Shown here: piece after piece, positions 6,312-8,819 of the stretch
Position numbering within the stretch: position 1 is the stretch's first letter
Layout: each line of letters begins with the position of its first letter
DNA from: Clostridia bacterium
GTDB lineage: Bacteria; Bacillota; Clostridia; Christensenellales; CAG-138
Direction: 5' to 3'
NCBI GenBank assembly: GCA_030530185.1
Contig: JAUMVL010000013.1
Span: 1-8,819, forward strand
DNA: 8,819 bases
Notes under the pieces: model-generated
The model's input: the letters and a program-made list of their open reading frames with translations, nothing else
What the model was told of the DNA's origin: nothing
The model's database searches: none
Position numbers and translations under genes: made by a program

Positions 6312-7451
6312 ATGCAGTTGAAACTGGACACGAACAAGGTGTATGCGATCGCACTCGAAGGCGGTGGGGCCAAGGGCGGCTATGAGATCGGCGTTTGGAA
6401 AGCATTGAATGAAGTCGGTATTCGCTATGAGGCAGTTTCGGGCACATCGGTCGGCGCGCTGAACGGCGCAATGATGGCGATGCGTGACTATGACAAGGCG
6501 GTCGAAGCGTGGAACGGCATTCGGATGTCGAGCATCGTTTCGGTCAGCGAAGCCGAGGAGAGCGAGCTCAAAAAGATGTTCTCCGGCGCGATGCCGCTCG
6601 GCGACTTGCCGGAATACCTTCCGCGGCTATTGGACCTGGTCAAAAGCGGCGGTCTGGATATTGCGCCGATGCGGGCGTGGATGCGTGCCGTGATCGAACC
6701 GGAAAAGATTCGGAAGTCGGACGTCAACCTGTACGTGACAACCGTTTCGCTCGGTGAGCGCAAGGGCCTTGAAATCAAGGTCAACGATCTCGAAACCGAC
6801 GAACAGATTTACGACATGCTGCTTGCGAGCGCTTACCATCCCGCGTTCAAAAATGAACCGCTGTCCGATGGCAAGCAGTATCTTGACGGAGGGGCGTTCG
6901 ATTCGTTTCCGCTGCATGCACTGGTCGAAAACGGATACAAGGATCTCATCGGCGTTCGGCTGCCGGGCGGCCTGGGCATTGAGCGTGCGTTTCGGATTCC
7001 CGACGACGTTCACGTTACGATCATCAAGCCGAATATCGACCTCGGAGGGGCGCTCGACTTTGATGCGGAGCGTGCTCGTTACCACATGCAGGTCGGATAT
7101 TTCGATACAAAGCGCGTGCTTTACGGCTTATATGGCAGAAAGTATTACATCGAACGCACGCTTTCAGACCGCAACGCGCTCGATTGGCTGCTTGATCGCT
7201 ATGAGCGCGACGGCAAGCTGGACCCGCTGCGTCCGCTGATTGAAAACGAACTGCCTGCTGTTGCGCGGCGGCTCGGTCTGCGTGAGGGAGACTATTATGA
7301 GCTGATGCTTGCGGTGCTTGAGGAGGAAGCGGAACAGCGCGGCGTAGACCCGTTTGTGATCCGTACCGACCGTGATTTTATGCGCGCGATTGCGGATGTC
7401 GAACTGGCACGCCGGAAAGCGGAAAAGGATGCCGTAGCGGTACAGGCTTGA
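6312..7451 (+). CDS. Patatin-like phospholipase family protein
   Basis: This 379-residue protein without signal peptide or membrane helix is probably a cytoplasmic or membrane-peripheral lipid acyl hydrolase using a Ser-Asp dyad. All family motifs are intact: the oxyanion loop EGGGAKGGYEIG (16-27), the nucleophile elbow GTSVG with Ser46, and the DGG motif with Asp192 in YLDGGAFDSFP. The catalytic domain covers about residues 10-215. The remaining 160 residues are mostly helical and charged, and end in a Lys/Glu-rich tail; I recognise no domain there. ATG 6312 is preceded by GAAGGGAG, 7 bases away. It lies 69 bases after ribU with no clear promoter or terminator between, so it may be co-transcribed under the FMN riboswitch (inference). 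The actual substrate (phospholipid, lysophospholipid or other ester) cannot be told. Confidence 0.92.
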   Translation: MQLKLDTNKVYAIALEGGGAKGGYEIGVWKALNEVGIRYEAVSGTSVGALNGAMMAMRDYDKAVEAWNGIRMSSIVSVSEAEESELKKMFSGAMPLGDLPEYLPRLLDLVKSGGLDIAPMRAWMRAVIEPEKIRKSDVNLYVTTVSLGERKGLEIKVNDLETDEQIYDMLLASAYHPAFKNEPLSDGKQYLDGGAFDSFPLHALVENGYKDLIGVRLPGGLGIERAFRIPDDVHVTIIKPNIDLGGALDFDAERARYHMQVGYFDTKRVLYGLYGRKYYIERTLSDRNALDWLLDRYERDGKLDPLRPLIENELPAVARRLGLREGDYYELMLAVLEEEAEQRGVDPFVIRTDRDFMRAIADVELARRKAEKDAVAVQA

Positions 7452-7465
7452 AAAACGAAACAGAC

Positions 7466-7503
7466 AGCCCTTGTCGGAACGAGAACACGGCAGGGGCTTT
7501 TTT
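7466..7503 (+). terminator. Intrinsic terminator after the patatin gene
   Basis: AGCCCTTG (7466-7473) pairs with CAGGGGCT (7491-7498), with one T-G wobble, around a 17-base loop. It is followed by a T run to 7503. It lies 15 bases after the stop codon and ends the ribU-patatin unit. Confidence 0.85.
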
Positions 7504-7521
7504 GATACGCAAGAGGCAGCG

Positions 7522-7533
7522 CGTTCCGGAACG
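7522..7533. repeat. Perfect 12-bp palindrome CGTTCCGGAACG
   Basis: This self-complementary site lies in the 225-base gap between the patatin and zinc-ribbon genes, about 60 bases upstream of the -35 box at 7594. It could be a protein-binding site or chance in GC-rich DNA. No T run follows, so it is not a terminator. The rest of the gap holds only the terminator, the promoter and a ribosome binding site. Confidence 0.3.
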
Positions 7534-7593
7534 GATGGGGCAGGGGATGCCGGAGACGGTTTTTACATGCAGGCAGAATTCCACGCTTTATCC

Positions 7594-7622
7594 TTGCATT
7601 TTGCGGTGGGATCGGATATACT
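7594..7622 (+). promoter_or_regulatory. Sigma-A-type promoter of the zinc-ribbon gene
   Basis: A -35 TTGCAT (7594-7599) and -10 TATACT (7617-7622) are 17 bases apart. Transcription would start around 7629, about 48 bases before the start codon. It is the best match in the gap that follows the patatin terminator. Confidence 0.75.
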
Positions 7623-7662
7623 TATTCTGTATGGGTATCGTTTGATGATGCACTGTTGAATC

Positions 7663-7670
7663 AAAGGAGG
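7663..7670 (+). promoter_or_regulatory. Ribosome binding site fixing the zinc-ribbon protein start
   Basis: AAAGGAGG is a near-perfect anti-16S match, 6 bases before ATG 7677. It excludes the in-frame TTG at 7656, which lies upstream of the site. Confidence 0.9.
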
Positions 7671-7676
7671 ATCGGC

Positions 7677-8765
7677 ATGGCAGAGTTAATGGAATATAAA
7701 TGCCCTTGCTGCGGCGCGGGATTGACGTTTTCCAGCGCGCTTCAGAAAATGAAGTGCGAGTATTGTGATTCGGAATTCGACGTGGAAACGCTCAAGGCCT
7801 ACGATGAAGCGCTCAAAAAAGCGGAGGCCAAGGATCCGGAGGTCGATGTGCCGACCGGCTCGGAATGGAAGTTCGGCGAGCAAGACGGCATTCGTGTCTA
7901 TGTGTGTCAATCCTGCGGCGGCGAGGTGCTTGGCGACGATACGCTTGCGGCAAGCGCCTGTCCGTTTTGCGGCAACCCGGTCATCATGAAAGAGCAGTTT
8001 GCCGGCGATCTCCGACCCGATCTGGTTATCCCGTTCAAGCTCGATAAAGCCGCGGCAAAGGCGGCGTTTGAAAAGCACTTGATGGGAAAGAAACTGCTGC
8101 CAAAAGTGTTCCGCAGCGAAAACCACATCGACGAAATCAAGGGCGTCTACGTTCCTTTCTGGCTGTTTGATGCCGATGTGGATGCGACGGTGCGTTACCA
8201 CGGCACACGGACGCGCGCATGGTCGGATCTGCGATACAATTATGTGGAGACGAGTCATTTCTCAATTTTGCGGAGTGCCGAGCTCGGCTTTGCGGGCATC
8301 CCGGTGGATGGATCCAAGAAAATGGACGACGCGTTGATGGAGTCGCTGGAACCGTTTGATCTCAAGGATGCCGTCGATTTTCAGACCGCATATCTGTCGG
8401 GCTACTTTGCCGATCGCTACGATGTATCGGCTGAGGAGAGTACGCCGCGTGCAAACGAGCGACTGCGCATCTCCACCGAGAATGCCGTGGCCGGGACTGT
8501 TTCCGGCTTTGCGACGGTCACGCCCGAGAGCGCAAATGTAAAGACCGTCGACAGCCGGTCCCAATACGCGCTGTTCCCGGTATGGCTCCTGAATACCACA
8601 TGGAACGGGCAGAAGTATACCTTTGCAATGAACGGCCAGACCGGCAAGTTTGTCGGAGATTTGCCGCTCGATAAGGGTGCCTATGCGCGATGGCTTACGT
8701 TTGTGGGCCTGGGCGCTGCGGCAGGACTGTATCTGCTCATGACCGCATGCTCGTTTTTCGCGTAA
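7677..8765 (+). CDS. Tandem zinc-ribbon protein with C-terminal membrane helix, function unknown
   Basis: This 362-residue protein starts with two zinc-binding modules. The first is C9-x2-C12 with C27-x2-C30; the second is C77-x2-C80 with C95-x2-C98. They resemble the TFIIB-type or rubredoxin-like ribbons found in proteins annotated as TFIIB-type zinc ribbon-containing. A linker of about 45 residues, rich in Lys and Glu, separates them. The middle part (about 105-330) is a soluble domain with an aromatic-rich GVYVPFWLFDADVDATVRY segment and a later ALFPVWLLNTTWNGQKYTF segment. I know these only as conserved features of an uncharacterised family. A single hydrophobic helix (about 339-360) ends the protein, which suggests a tail-anchored protein with the ribbons in the cytoplasm. 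Its role is unknown; direct transcription-factor activity is unlikely given the anchor. The next gene starts 13 bases later and encodes an exported protein, so the two probably act together at the membrane. Confidence 0.85.
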   Translation: MAELMEYKCPCCGAGLTFSSALQKMKCEYCDSEFDVETLKAYDEALKKAEAKDPEVDVPTGSEWKFGEQDGIRVYVCQSCGGEVLGDDTLAASACPFCGNPVIMKEQFAGDLRPDLVIPFKLDKAAAKAAFEKHLMGKKLLPKVFRSENHIDEIKGVYVPFWLFDADVDATVRYHGTRTRAWSDLRYNYVETSHFSILRSAELGFAGIPVDGSKKMDDALMESLEPFDLKDAVDFQTAYLSGYFADRYDVSAEESTPRANERLRISTENAVAGTVSGFATVTPESANVKTVDSRSQYALFPVWLLNTTWNGQKYTFAMNGQTGKFVGDLPLDKGAYARWLTFVGLGAAAGLYLLMTACSFFA

Positions 8766-8778
8766 GGGGGTGACGGAA

Positions 8779-8819
8779 ATGAAAAAGAAATTTGCGATTC
8801 TGCTTTCCGTTGTTCTTCT
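8779..8819 (+). CDS. Start of an exported protein, cut by the window end
   Basis: Only 13 codons are visible: MKKKFAILLSVVL, a Lys-rich start followed by a hydrophobic run typical of a Sec signal peptide. AAGGGGGTGA at 8764-8773 gives a strong ribosome binding site 5 bases from the ATG and overlaps the stop codon of the zinc-ribbon gene, which suggests translational coupling. In related Clostridia a TPM (YgcG-like) domain protein often follows such a zinc-ribbon gene. That identity is a guess from context. Confidence 0.7.
   Translation, partial: MKKKFAILLSVVL

Noticed and set aside
1..8819. CRISPR arrays, tRNA or rRNA genes, insertion sequences, integrases, phage genes
   Set aside because: None were seen on reading both strands by eye. 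The window reads as ordinary chromosome with housekeeping and envelope genes.

Overview
The window comes from a bacterial chromosome, most likely a moderately GC-rich member of the Firmicutes, class Clostridia. The reasons are strong GGAGG-type ribosome binding sites, an FMN riboswitch in front of an ECF-type riboflavin transporter, an MBOAT/DHHW surface-acylation gene pair, and RCC1-repeat and zinc-ribbon proteins of clostridial type. No finer rank can be supported. All recognisable genes lie on the + strand.

Layout: (1) 1-848 is the 3' part of tsf (EF-Ts), closed by a strong intrinsic terminator. (2) A good sigma-A-type promoter at 942-970 drives a tightly spaced three-gene set: an AlgI-like MBOAT O-acyltransferase (1000-2433), a membrane-anchored DHHW/AlgX-like SGNH protein (2447-3871), and a membrane-anchored protein with TPR-like repeats followed by an RCC1 propeller (3880-5346). 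The third gene is cut by an in-frame TAA at 4114-4116. (3) A near-consensus promoter (5365-5393), an FMN riboswitch (5411-5516) and an attenuator terminator (5518-5551) precede ribU (5574-6242). A patatin-like lipid hydrolase (6312-7451) follows with no visible terminator between the two. A terminator at 7466-7503 ends this unit. (4) A third promoter (7594-7622) drives a tandem zinc-ribbon protein with a C-terminal membrane helix (7677-8765) and the start of an exported protein (8779 to the window end).

How the genes work together: the MBOAT protein probably moves acyl groups across the membrane. The DHHW protein probably passes them to an extracytoplasmic polysaccharide, and the repeat protein may be an accessory or scaffold. 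The ribU unit is riboflavin uptake switched off by FMN, with the patatin possibly carried along by read-through.

The most notable observation is the TAA in the repeat gene. The reading frame stays open on both sides. The TAA falls exactly 37 codons before a TAC and 74 codons before a TAT that hold the same place in successive 37-residue repeats. This points to a single TAY-to-TAA change in a gene that was continuous, rather than to two separate genes.
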